64,000 nucleotides of DNA from UBA1227 sp045642705 (lineage in GTDB: Bacteria > Bacillota > Clostridia > Oscillospirales > Acutalibacteraceae): assembly GCA_045642705.1 (NCBI GenBank), contig JAZUJK010000009.1:39236-103235 (forward strand), in the 5' to 3' direction. Numbering within the stretch: the stretch's first letter is position 1; each line of letters starts with the position of its first letter. Position numbers and translations under genes: made by a program. The notes under the pieces were generated by a model. That model was not told the DNA's origin, made no database searches, and was given only the letters and a program-made list of their open reading frames with translations. Positions 8,190 through 17,214 of the stretch are shown here, piece by piece.

Positions 8190-11100
8190 TTAGTTGTCCA
8201 TAATTCTATTCTTAATTGCAACGTAGTCACTGGTCCAAACTCTACTGTCGCCATCATAGTTTGCTGCTATGGTCTTAAGAGGATCAGTAATTAGAGTTTC
8301 TTCCATTATGTGATTCTTAATAGCAACATAGTCTCCAGTCCAAACTCTTCCGTCACCATCGACATCACCCATTACAAGTACAGTAACTTCATCCTTAACG
8401 TTCTTATCATCGTCATAGAGTCTGATGATACATCCTGTACCAACCTTCTCTGTTGACTTGAGTTCTGTTGTACCGTCTGCCTTGAAGAACTTAATCTTGC
8501 TTGCATCATTGATAAGTTCGTCATTCTTGAAGTTAGTTGACTTGATACCTGTAATGTCATCAAGGTTAACTACGAGACAATCCATATCGATGCCATCAAG
8601 CTTTTCTCTTTCCATTCCAGAATCTGATGCAGCAGCAATCTTGCTGTTGTCATAGATTGTGAATGTAACTGTTGTCTTGATCCATGTCTCTTCATCTATT
8701 GGCTTGTTCTGTCCATCAGGAAGGAATACGATTTCGAATTCCTTCTCGCCTGCTGTGTCGAGATCAATGTCATCGAGATTTATGATTTCATAAGAATCAG
8801 TTGCTGTTGTCTTGCTATTAGATGTTGATTTAACTGTAAGTTCATCAAGAATCTCTTCCATTGTGACACCGAGGTCAAACTTCTTAGTCTTGAGTGAAGC
8901 AGAAATCTTATCTACTGGATGAACTGTTACTGTATAGCTACCGATGTCAGCATCCTTATATGTACGGCTGCCAGCATAAGTGATATAGATGTTGTAATCC
9001 ATATCTTCATATACAGCTTCGCTTGATTTATATTCGGAAGAATCAACCTGATATGTGAAGCCGCCTGCTGCTTGTGCATACTTAACTTCACGTGTCTCTG
9101 GATTTTCCTCTTCATCAACTGCATCATATATAGCAGTTACTGTGATATATCTATATGTTGCTGAGAAATTCTCACCAAGTGCGAAATCAGTCTTAATCTT
9201 GTCAGTATCAACTACTGCCTTGATTGAAATAGGAGCTACAGTCTTAACTGCTTCTTCTGCATCCTTAGTATCTGTTTCCTGATCAGCGATCATTGCTGAT
9301 ACAGAATAGATATATTCCTTATCTGGAACTGCATTTTCGTCATCGTATGTGAGTGTGCCATCCTTTATTGTTGCGATTCTATTAAATACTGGGTCGCCTT
9401 CCTCAGGAACTTCTGCACTTCTTACGATGTAACTTACTGCGCCATCAACTTCGTCCCAAGTGATGGTATTGATACCTGTGTCACCAGCAGTAGCTGTTAC
9501 TGTCTTAGGTGGCTCGTTAGGTACTATTCTAACCTTAACATCCTTGGTGAGCTTAGTTGCTGCATTATTGATATCCTTAGTGTTGTCCTCAACCTTAACT
9601 GTGATCTCAGCCGGTGTAGAACTATCATAGCCTGTGAGGATAACCGTATCGATATTATCAATTGTGAGACGCTTGGTTGAATTGAATGATGGATATGTAT
9701 CATTCTTAGCATATACATACTTCTCAACTACTGAGAGAGTACCTGCGAACTTTTCAAGTGTATAGTCAACAGGATATGCCTTATAAGTAGCAGTTGCTGT
9801 CAAATCTGTTGGTGGAACAATCTGAACCTTAATAATAGCATTCTCTGGTGTTTCATCACTTGTCATTACTGTTTCAGCCTTACCGCTTGCACCACAATAT
9901 GTAACTGTTCCAGTATATTCACCTGGTACATTAACATCGAGTGTCTTATCGAAGTTCAAGCTAAATGTCTTAGCTGATGTGCTGTCCTCAGAATACTTGA
10001 GAGTCTCAGATGTCTCATTCTTATATGTTGCTGTAACCTTGATCTGGCTGCTGAACTTAGATGCAGAAATTGGTGTACCAAGCATAGATCTAAAGTTATT
10101 AATATCTGTAGCAACAACGCTTACTGGATATGAAGGTGTAGCATTAACTGTTGCATAATCGTATGCAGGCTCGCCTGCTACTACAACATAAACTCTGTAA
10201 GTATATTCTGTTCCTGCTACTGAGTTTCTATCTGTATACTTGAGAGCATCAGAAGAAGCAAGTACATCCTCTTCCTTCTCTTCGTTGAGACGTACAACTC
10301 TATACTTAACATCATTTGCTGCTGATGCCCAGTCAAGTACTACTTCCTGGCACTTAACGCCCGACTCATCACAATCGTCTGATACGTGAGATGCAAGATC
10401 AGTTACCTTAATATCATTAGGAACTACAGTTACTTCAACTGGTTCTGATTCAACATTAACTGTTGTACCGTCAAGTTTTTCATAAGAGTACTTAACTACA
10501 ATTGAAGCCTTGCCTACTTCTGCAAATACATCAGATGTTGCTTCACCCTGAGTAACCTCAGCTGTGTAATTAAACTTATCAAGAGACATTGTTGTCGTCT
10601 TGGCAGCTGAATTACCATATGTACCCTTAACTGTCAAAGTGTTCTTATCGAGAATATCAAGTGGATTCTGTCCAACCATATATGTCTCGTATTTAGGAGT
10701 TACATTAATCTTATCAATATCGAATACTTCGAATTTTGCGATATAGATATCAGCGCCTTCTCTATCAGCGTCAGTATTCTTAGCTGCAAGCCAATCTTCA
10801 CCATACTTTAGCTGGACATAATATGTGCCAGCCTTTTCAAATGTAGCGCCTGTAAACTTATACTGTGCTTCACATGAAGGGTCTGTATAAACAGCAAGTG
10901 TATAACCGTTCTTCGCTGTTCCCTCTACATAAGAGAGTTCTGTATCATTATCTGTATTCTTAACAACGAATGTCTTAGCAATCTTATCTGCTGCGAACTG
11001 ATCGCCTACAACATACTCATCCTTGAACTTGTCTGTCTTATCAACTGTGATATCTTCAAGTTCAATCTTGAGCCAACGGAAATATTTAACTGCGTAAGCA

Positions 11101-13655
11101 TTTCCATCTGTATCAGCTACATCAATTGTAACGAGCTGATAGTTATCATATGACTCATCAGTTGGAACAATTGCAGCTGTTGGATCAGCAGCTGCTGTAC
11201 CGTTAATGATTTTAACGCCAGATGCGTCAACTGGATCCTCAACTGTATCAGCAATCATATTGTTTTCAGGAGCATAAGGCTCGAGATATGTCTTAGTTGT
11301 TGAGAGACCAGCTGTTGCCTCATCAAACTTACCAAGATTAACTGCTACTGGTACACCATCAGTTACGCCATCGGCACCAGCAAGTTCTGATCTTGCTGTA
11401 TTAACGCTTGCGCCAGCAACTGTTCCCTGTGCTTCGTTATATGCTACGAGACCTGCTACTTTGATATCAGCCTTCTCAGCTACTGCCTTGAAATTGTTAT
11501 TGTCAGCAGACTCTGATACGATAGCGCCATCTGCAAGTTTAAAGAGTACAACGCCTGTATTAGTAGCCTTAACATCACCATAGTTATCAGCGGCGATACC
11601 TGCTACATAAGAAGCCTTAGCACCCTTCTCATTCTTAGGAGCTACTGTATTAATAAGTGTTACATCAACTGCTGATTCGATGTCCTTGATAGTACCATAG
11701 TTTACAGCTGCGATTGTTGCTGCAAGTGCATTTGCATCTGCCTCTTTTGCTGTAAGTGTTACAGAACCGTCGAGGAACTTCAAGTTCTCAATCTTACCAT
11801 AGTTGTTGATAAAGATTGCTGCATCTGATGTATCCTTAACATCAATCTTGAGACCGGATACTGTATGACCCTGACCAAGGATCGTACCTGTAAATGTATC
11901 TATTGGGAGGAAATTAAGTGTTGATTCTGTATCCATGAAGTCAGTTTCTTTTGCAAGACCTTTTGCGATAACAGCATCCTTATTTGCAAGGATCTGCTCG
12001 AGAGTTGCTTCACCATATATTACATCAACAAATTCATAATACGTATTCTCAGGAATTGGATCATCAATTACAACTTCTGTATCCAAAATATAATCTGGAT
12101 CACTAAATGTGTAATAATCTTTACCTTCTACAAAAGTTGTATCAGTTGTGAGTTCGTATACATCTTCACTATTGATATCAATTGCTTCTGAGATTGCCTT
12201 CTTATCTGCAGAGGATAGTGCATTATAATATGCATTAGCATTATCATCTGCTGAATATCTTGTTACGAAATCGATATCGTTGATTACTTTATAATCAGCC
12301 TCAGGATTGTTGCGGACATTATTGAAGTCCTCAGCATTCTTGATTTCATATGGATTATAAATAGTACCCTGCTCAAGTTCTGTTGCATTAGCAGGACAGT
12401 TCTTAAGAGTTGGGAAAGGATAAACACCTGTGCCAGTTACTGGATCCTTGAAGTTATTACTCTCACCTAATACTATAAAGCCTCCAAAGTCAAAAACTTC
12501 AGCTTTTACTGGATTATCAAGTGTAAATGTATTGCCTACTACTGGTGCTGCATCAGCTGCGTTTGTGATATAAGCATAGTCAGCTGAGCCTGCAAAATAA
12601 TAAGCATCCTCAATATTAGTTTCTTTATCTACTACATATTTACCAACAACACCCGCAGCATTGATTGCATTGAGTGAACCTGCTGAGTAAACACGTTCAA
12701 TTGTAGCGTCCTTAGTTACATAACCAGCAACACCACCAATTGAACCTACGAGTGTAGAATTAACGATTGTGCCTGAATAGTAAGCATCTGTGATATTAGC
12801 TGTCTTCTCCTTATCAAAGATACTTCCTAAACCTTCTAACAAGGAGCCACCACTAATAAGGCTGCCAAGAAGTGATGAACTCTCTGTTGTAGCGCCATCA
12901 AATCTACCAGCAATACCACCAACGTTAGTATTAGAAAGATTGGTTGCTGCATGAACTGTGATATCAGCACCACTCCAGCACTCTACTACTTCACCGCAAA
13001 GTGAACCTGCGATACCACCAACGTCAGAAGCTGAAATTGGAGATGCGGATTCAACAATAATCTTAACGCTGTCTGTTACAGCGCACTTATTGATTGTAGC
13101 AATATTAACAGTCTTAGTTGCAGAACCGCCTGAGATACCACCAATAAGTGAAAGAGCATCAAGCTCAGATGTTGCTGTTGCTGAACCAGCAATAGCACCA
13201 ACCTTGGCATTGGTTCCACCAACAAAGAATGTTGAATCAGAAACTACGAGTTCATTAACTGTGCCCTTTAAGAAACCAAAGACACCGATTGAACCGCCCT
13301 TGTAAGAAGGGGTCTGATCTTCTGCTGCCGTGTTATCGGTAAAATCGATACCGCTAATTGTGTGGCCATTACCATTGAATGTACCAGCAAATGCGACAGC
13401 GGCTGTATTACCGATTGGTGTCCATGTCTTTCCTGTGAGATCAATGTCTGCTGTAAGTGTTACAGTTGCAGAATTAGCAGCTGTATCCTTAGTGTCATTG
13501 ACTCTCTTGGCAAATGCTAAGAGTTCGGATGCAGTACCAATATTGATTTTCTCAGTATCGTCATCCGCAGCACTTGCGAACAAGAAAGTAGGAACGAGTG
13601 TCATGATTAGGACAACCGCCATAATCACGGCTATGATTTTCTTACTTTTCTTCAT
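8190..13655 (-). CDS. Giant secreted protein with GLUG-type beta-helix, Ig-like and FN3 domains and C-terminal type I dockerin
   Basis: An 1821-residue extracellular protein. Residues 1-30 are a signal peptide. Two beta-helical regions (about 35-400 and 440-800) carry GLUG-like motifs such as VGGIAG and IGGVAGYV. From about 870 to 1750 come bacterial Ig-like (Big_3-type) repeats with at least two fibronectin type III-like domains (about 1085-1165 and 1378-1465). The last 60 residues are a type I dockerin with two Ca2+-binding loops: DVDGDGRVWTGD, then YDGDSRVWTSD preceded by Asn, each followed by YVAIKN. No glycoside hydrolase or other catalytic domain was recognised, so it looks like an adhesin or structural cellulosome-type component. 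The cohesin partner is not in the window. A consensus promoter and a GGGGAGG site precede the ATG. Confidence 0.85.
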   Translation of the reverse strand: MKKSKKIIAVIMAVVLIMTLVPTFLFASAADDDTEKINIGTASELLAFAKRVNDTKDTAANSATVTLTADIDLTGKTWTPIGNTAAVAFAGTFNGNGHTISGIDFTDNTAAEDQTPSYKGGSIGVFGFLKGTVNELVVSDSTFFVGGTNAKVGAIAGSATATSELDALSLIGGISGGSATKTVNIATINKCAVTDSVKIIVESASPISASDVGGIAGSLCGEVVECWSGADITVHAATNLSNTNVGGIAGRFDGATTESSSLLGSLISGGSLLEGLGSIFDKEKTANITDAYYSGTIVNSTLVGSIGGVAGYVTKDATIERVYSAGSLNAINAAGVVGKYVVDKETNIEDAYYFAGSADYAYITNAADAAPVVGNTFTLDNPVKAEVFDFGGFIVLGESNNFKDPVTGTGVYPFPTLKNCPANATELEQGTIYNPYEIKNAEDFNNVRNNPEADYKVINDIDFVTRYSADDNANAYYNALSSADKKAISEAIDINSEDVYELTTDTTFVEGKDYYTFSDPDYILDTEVVIDDPIPENTYYEFVDVIYGEATLEQILANKDAVIAKGLAKETDFMDTESTLNFLPIDTFTGTILGQGHTVSGLKIDVKDTSDAAIFINNYGKIENLKFLDGSVTLTAKEADANALAATIAAVNYGTIKDIESAVDVTLINTVAPKNEKGAKASYVAGIAADNYGDVKATNTGVVLFKLADGAIVSESADNNNFKAVAEKADIKVAGLVAYNEAQGTVAGASVNTARSELAGADGVTDGVPVAVNLGKFDEATAGLSTTKTYLEPYAPENNMIADTVEDPVDASGVKIINGTAAADPTAAIVPTDESYDNYQLVTIDVADTDGNAYAVKYFRWLKIELEDITVDKTDKFKDEYVVGDQFAADKIAKTFVVKNTDNDTELSYVEGTAKNGYTLAVYTDPSCEAQYKFTGATFEKAGTYYVQLKYGEDWLAAKNTDADREGADIYIAKFEVFDIDKINVTPKYETYMVGQNPLDILDKNTLTVKGTYGNSAAKTTTMSLDKFNYTAEVTQGEATSDVFAEVGKASIVVKYSYEKLDGTTVNVESEPVEVTVVPNDIKVTDLASHVSDDCDESGVKCQEVVLDWASAANDVKYRVVRLNEEKEEDVLASSDALKYTDRNSVAGTEYTYRVYVVVAGEPAYDYATVNATPSYPVSVVATDINNFRSMLGTPISASKFSSQIKVTATYKNETSETLKYSEDSTSAKTFSLNFDKTLDVNVPGEYTGTVTYCGASGKAETVMTSDETPENAIIKVQIVPPTDLTATATYKAYPVDYTLEKFAGTLSVVEKYVYAKNDTYPSFNSTKRLTIDNIDTVILTGYDSSTPAEITVKVEDNTKDINNAATKLTKDVKVRIVPNEPPKTVTATAGDTGINTITWDEVDGAVSYIVRSAEVPEEGDPVFNRIATIKDGTLTYDDENAVPDKEYIYSVSAMIADQETDTKDAEEAVKTVAPISIKAVVDTDKIKTDFALGENFSATYRYITVTAIYDAVDEEENPETREVKYAQAAGGFTYQVDSSEYKSSEAVYEDMDYNIYITYAGSRTYKDADIGSYTVTVHPVDKISASLKTKKFDLGVTMEEILDELTVKSTSNSKTTATDSYEIINLDDIDLDTAGEKEFEIVFLPDGQNKPIDEETWIKTTVTFTIYDNSKIAAASDSGMEREKLDGIDMDCLVVNLDDITGIKSTNFKNDELINDASKIKFFKADGTTELKSTEKVGTGCIIRLYDDDKNVKDEVTVLVMGDVDGDGRVWTGDYVAIKNHIMEETLITDPLKTIAANYDGDSRVWTSDYVAIKNRIMDN

Positions 13656-13691
13656 AGGTTTTTCCTCCCCTACGCGTAATTATACAGTTTT

Positions 13692-13720
13692 ATTATATAT
13701 AATTATAATAATACAGTCAA
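13692..13720 (-). promoter_or_regulatory. Promoter of the surface-protein operon
   Basis: Minus strand TTGACT (13720-13715), 17-base spacer, TATAAT (13697-13692), about 35 bases before the ATG of the dockerin protein. Confidence 0.75.
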
Positions 13721-13762
13721 TTATATTTAGAGGGTTTTTGTATGTTTTTAATAAAAAAATTA

Positions 13763-13787
13763 AGGGGTAGCGGAAATCGCTACCCCT
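13763..13787 (-). terminator. Terminator of the ftsE-ftsX-M23-S41 operon
   Basis: Ten-base stem AGGGGTAGCG / CGCTACCCCT with a 5-base loop; reading leftward it is followed by ATTTTTTTAT. Confidence 0.85.
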
Positions 13788-13799
13788 CTATAAAAAATG

Positions 13800-15002
13800 T
13801 TAGTCAATATTGAATATTTCGAGCGCTTTTTGGATATGTGGATCATCCGCATCCGACATAATTCCTATCTGGGCAGTCTGATCTGCCGTGAGTTTTACAA
13901 CATGATTTGGTTTCAGTCCAACACCATTGTAACTCTCACTTGTATATGGTTTAATTCCTGCAACTGTTAGGACAGCAGCATCTCCATTGGAGAGTCTGCG
14001 TACCTCCTGTAAGGTGCAGACACCAGCGGTTTTAGTACCGATGAGTTCTGCTTTGCCAAAGTCGCGCAAATCGCATGCAAAGAGCTCAGCAGGTCCCTTC
14101 GTTGCGCCATTTACAAGGACAAGCATAGGCAAAACTATGCAGTCGGAATCAGATGGATAAGTGTCAATTGTCTCGCCATTTTTATCAATAATTGTGGCCA
14201 TTGCAGCTGTTCCATCAGTTGCTACTGGAACCAAAATATCGAGTATTTCTGTCGCATATTCTATGCTGCCCTCTGAGCAATTTCGAACGTCGAAAACGAC
14301 CGCTTTACAGCCTGCTTTCTGAAGTTCATCCATAGCATCATCGAACTGAGAAACAGCATTTTGATAGAAGGCAGAAATTGATACAATTCCGACAGATCCT
14401 ATCATTCTATATGATACAGAAGTTGCGCTATATCCCATGACCAAATTAACTGTTTTGGAGGTTGAATCATGCTTGACTGTAACATAGACAGAAGCCAGTC
14501 TCTCGCCCTCCAAATTGTTCATGAGTTCTACGCTATTTTCCTCAGTAACATTGGTATCTCCGACCTTAGTAATCTCATCGCCAGGCTTAATTCCAGCAGC
14601 CTCAGCTGGGGAATTTTTAGCCACTGCGGAGATGTATAAATTGTCCGTCTCAGAGTTGTAAGTGCAGCTAATTCCAGTGCCTGACATCTTGCCTTGCATA
14701 CGGTTCTGATATGTTACATATTCGTCCGCTGACAAGTAGAAAGATGCCGGGTCACCGAGGCCTTCAATATAACCCTTAACGCTACCTGCATTTACATTTT
14801 CAGACTTAACATCCAAGTAGAAATCCTTACGTACAATCTCATCGATTTTAGCGATTCCATCGTACATAGAAGACCTACTTGCAAGGTCACTTATAAGATT
14901 GTTATATACGCTCATTGAGACCTTCATAGTGATTGCGATTGTAGCAGCAATCACTATAAAAAGTACAGCAAGAGCAGATCCAAGAGGAATTTTCTTAGTC
15001 AT
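13800..15002 (-). CDS. S41 (CtpA/CtpB-type) peptidase homologue, probably inactive
   Basis: A 400-residue protein with an N-terminal membrane anchor (about 8-28), a PDZ domain (about 105-185, with GIKPGDEI) and an S41 core. In active C-terminal processing peptidases the nucleophile is the Ser just before Glu in the SASASE-type motif, and the base is Lys in TFGKG. Here the aligned sequences are GATKGPAELF (Ala305) and TKTAGVCTLQ (Val328), so both catalytic residues are missing. The fold motifs VVFDVRN, LVLVNG and LIGTKTAG remain. In Bacillus subtilis ctpB also sits next to ftsEX, so this is probably a degenerate relative kept as a PDZ-bearing binding or regulatory partner of the neighbouring hydrolase. 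Starts 16 bases after the M23 gene with AAGGAG upstream. Confidence 0.8.
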   Translation of the reverse strand: MTKKIPLGSALAVLFIVIAATIAITMKVSMSVYNNLISDLASRSSMYDGIAKIDEIVRKDFYLDVKSENVNAGSVKGYIEGLGDPASFYLSADEYVTYQNRMQGKMSGTGISCTYNSETDNLYISAVAKNSPAEAAGIKPGDEITKVGDTNVTEENSVELMNNLEGERLASVYVTVKHDSTSKTVNLVMGYSATSVSYRMIGSVGIVSISAFYQNAVSQFDDAMDELQKAGCKAVVFDVRNCSEGSIEYATEILDILVPVATDGTAAMATIIDKNGETIDTYPSDSDCIVLPMLVLVNGATKGPAELFACDLRDFGKAELIGTKTAGVCTLQEVRRLSNGDAAVLTVAGIKPYTSESYNGVGLKPNHVVKLTADQTAQIGIMSDADDPHIQKALEIFNID

Positions 15003-15018
15003 ATAAGCTCCTTATAGA

Positions 15019-16284
15019 TTACTTGTGAACATAAGCAGATGGGTTCTTTCTAGCACCATTTATACGTACTTCGAAATGGAGATGGTAACCGGTTGAGTGA
15101 CCAGTTGTACCAACTGAACCAATCTTGTCTCCCTGCTTTACACGGTCGCCCTTTTTTACAAGAACTTTGTTAAGGTGAGCATAGAGAGTTGTATATCCAT
15201 TACCATTATCAATGATGATAAATCTACCATAACTACCATAGCTACCGCTACAGCAAGTATAGTGCTTAGGGAAATTATGTGAACAGCTAGAATCCGCCAT
15301 AATAACAACGCCATCAGCTGCTGCGAGAACGCTTGAATTAGATGGTGCTGCAATATCAATACCACCATGAAGTTTTGTTTTACCATCGAGTGTTCTTGTA
15401 CCATAAGGTGAAGAAATACGAGATGAAGAACTTGCAACTGGCCAGATAAATCCATCAGGATTGCCTTCGAAAGTAGAAGGCTTACCTCTCAAGATTTCAT
15501 CAATTTCAGATGCAGCTCTATCCATGATTTTCTCACGGTCAATTTCAAGTTGCTGAAGCTGCTTATCCTTAGAACTAAGTGATCTAATATATGATTCGAG
15601 CTTCTTAACCTTCTGGTCAACAACAGCCTTATTAGCCTTGATTTCAGCCTGTGCTGCTACGATATCATCCTTAGAAGCCTGGAGAGTGATCTTGTCCTCT
15701 TCAAGTTCCTTGATGAGTTTATCAAGGTCAGCAATTTCAGCCTTGAGACCTGCGATCATATCGCTGTCGTGCTTGGCAATACGAGCAGCAAGCTCGATTC
15801 CATTGATGAGGTCCTCAAATGAATCTGCTTCAAAAATAAGTTCTATTGTAGATGTATTTCCAGCCATATACATGGCACGCATACGCTGACCAAGGAGTTC
15901 CTGTGTCTCCTCAATCTTGGCTCTCTGCTTGGAAATCTTGGCATCAGTTTCTTTAATCTGAGCATTGAGAATAGAAATCTGCGAGTTCAAGTTATTAATC
16001 TGCTTCTGATATGAAGAAATCTCAGACTGGAGTGCCTCAACCTCTCTCTGAAGAGGTGCTGCGAGTTCCTTAGTATCCTTGATTTCGCCCTCAATTTCTT
16101 TACGTTTAGCCTTGGAATCGGCTATCTCTTTTTTATACTTTTCATTCTGTGCTTCAAGTTCTGCAATTCTTGCTTTTGCCTCTTCTGAGAGCTTTGTTGT
16201 CTCCTCTGCATATACAGGAAAGGCACAAGAAATCGCAAATATAATAGCAAAGAATAAAGCTACTATTTTCTTAGTCGTTGTCAT
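15019..16284 (-). CDS. Murein hydrolase activator/M23 endopeptidase with coiled coil (EnvC/CwlO-like)
   Basis: A 421-residue secreted protein: signal peptide (1-26, ending VYA), a long coiled coil (about 30-260) and a C-terminal LytM/M23 domain (about 290-420). Zn ligands are intact: HGGID (HxxxD), YAHL and HLHFE (HxH), so unlike E. coli EnvC it is probably an active peptidoglycan endopeptidase. In FtsEX systems the coiled coil docks on FtsX, and ATP hydrolysis by FtsE releases hydrolase activity at the septum or wall. I chose the ATG at 16284; the upstream GTG at 16296 abuts the Shine-Dalgarno sequence. The gene overlaps the end of ftsX by 14 bases. Confidence 0.88.
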   Translation of the reverse strand: MTTTKKIVALFFAIIFAISCAFPVYAEETTKLSEEAKARIAELEAQNEKYKKEIADSKAKRKEIEGEIKDTKELAAPLQREVEALQSEISSYQKQINNLNSQISILNAQIKETDAKISKQRAKIEETQELLGQRMRAMYMAGNTSTIELIFEADSFEDLINGIELAARIAKHDSDMIAGLKAEIADLDKLIKELEEDKITLQASKDDIVAAQAEIKANKAVVDQKVKKLESYIRSLSSKDKQLQQLEIDREKIMDRAASEIDEILRGKPSTFEGNPDGFIWPVASSSSRISSPYGTRTLDGKTKLHGGIDIAAPSNSSVLAAADGVVIMADSSCSHNFPKHYTCCSGSYGSYGRFIIIDNGNGYTTLYAHLNKVLVKKGDRVKQGDKIGSVGTTGHSTGYHLHFEVRINGARKNPSAYVHK

Positions 16285-17212
16285 TAGAAACCACACTTCC
16301 TTGTTCTTTCAAGTATCTTGTCATTGAGAAGATACTTCCGAATACACCAGCACATACGCCTATTGCGATAAATGCTCCGAGCATTGGCAATGCATATGGC
16401 AAGAAAGAAATTGCCTGCGAGCCAAAGAGTGTAAAAATTGTGCTAAATTGACTCATTGCGAGTTGATATAGACCAAATACAAGTGCAAGTGATACAGCAC
16501 CTGAAATGATGCCAATAACAACACCTTCGATTATGAATGGCCAACGGATGAACCAGTTTGTTGCACCTACGGCCTTCATAATGCTAATCTCGAGTCGCCT
16601 GTTATACATTGTAACTCTTACAGTATTAGCGATGATGAAAAGGCTTACTGCAAGAAGCATTATGATAATTCCGAGACTGATATATGTAACACCAGTTCTA
16701 ACCTGACGAATCTGGTTTGCGAGGTCACTGTTACCGCGTACGCTCTGTACGTTTTCTACAGTGCCGAGCATCTTGAGAACGTTATCATAATCTATCAAAT
16801 TATCAAGAGTTACTTTGTAAGAATCCGGCATAGGATTTTCCTTGAGTCCGTTGAGCAATGCTGCGTCCTCGCCCATTGATTCGAGCTGTGCTTTATAAGC
16901 CTCATCCTTGGATACGAAATCAGCAGAGCCAACATTTGGAATCATGCGGATGTCCTGGCCAGCCTTATTTATCTGATCATCTGAAAGTTTATCATTGAGA
17001 TAAACCATAATTACGTTCTGGTCCTCTACATTTTCAAGCATTGCATTTACATTTACGAAAAGCATAATTGCAATACCGATAAGTACGAGACATGATGTCA
17101 ATACTGCAACAGATGCAATTGACATCAGTCTGTTGGACCAGACATTTTGAACGCCTTCCTTAGTAAGATATGATATGGAGGCTCTTTTATGACGTGTTTT
17201 TCCTTCAGCCAT
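16271..17212 (-). CDS. ftsX: Cell division protein FtsX
   Basis: A 313-residue permease-like protein: a cytoplasmic N-terminus, first membrane helix at about 31-54, an extracellular loop domain (about 55-185, the docking site for the coiled-coil hydrolase) and three C-terminal helices (near 185-205, 235-258 and 280-303) of the FtsX/MacB fold. It includes the typical RLEISIMKAVGATNWFIRWPF coupling region, here spanning about residues 206-227. It starts 2 bases after the ftsE stop codon. FtsX with FtsE forms an ABC-type complex that transmits ATP hydrolysis across the membrane to the M23 hydrolase encoded next. Confidence 0.95.
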   Translation of the reverse strand: MAEGKTRHKRASISYLTKEGVQNVWSNRLMSIASVAVLTSCLVLIGIAIMLFVNVNAMLENVEDQNVIMVYLNDKLSDDQINKAGQDIRMIPNVGSADFVSKDEAYKAQLESMGEDAALLNGLKENPMPDSYKVTLDNLIDYDNVLKMLGTVENVQSVRGNSDLANQIRQVRTGVTYISLGIIIMLLAVSLFIIANTVRVTMYNRRLEISIMKAVGATNWFIRWPFIIEGVVIGIISGAVSLALVFGLYQLAMSQFSTIFTLFGSQAISFLPYALPMLGAFIAIGVCAGVFGSIFSMTRYLKEQGSVVSNDND

Positions 17213-17214
17213 TT

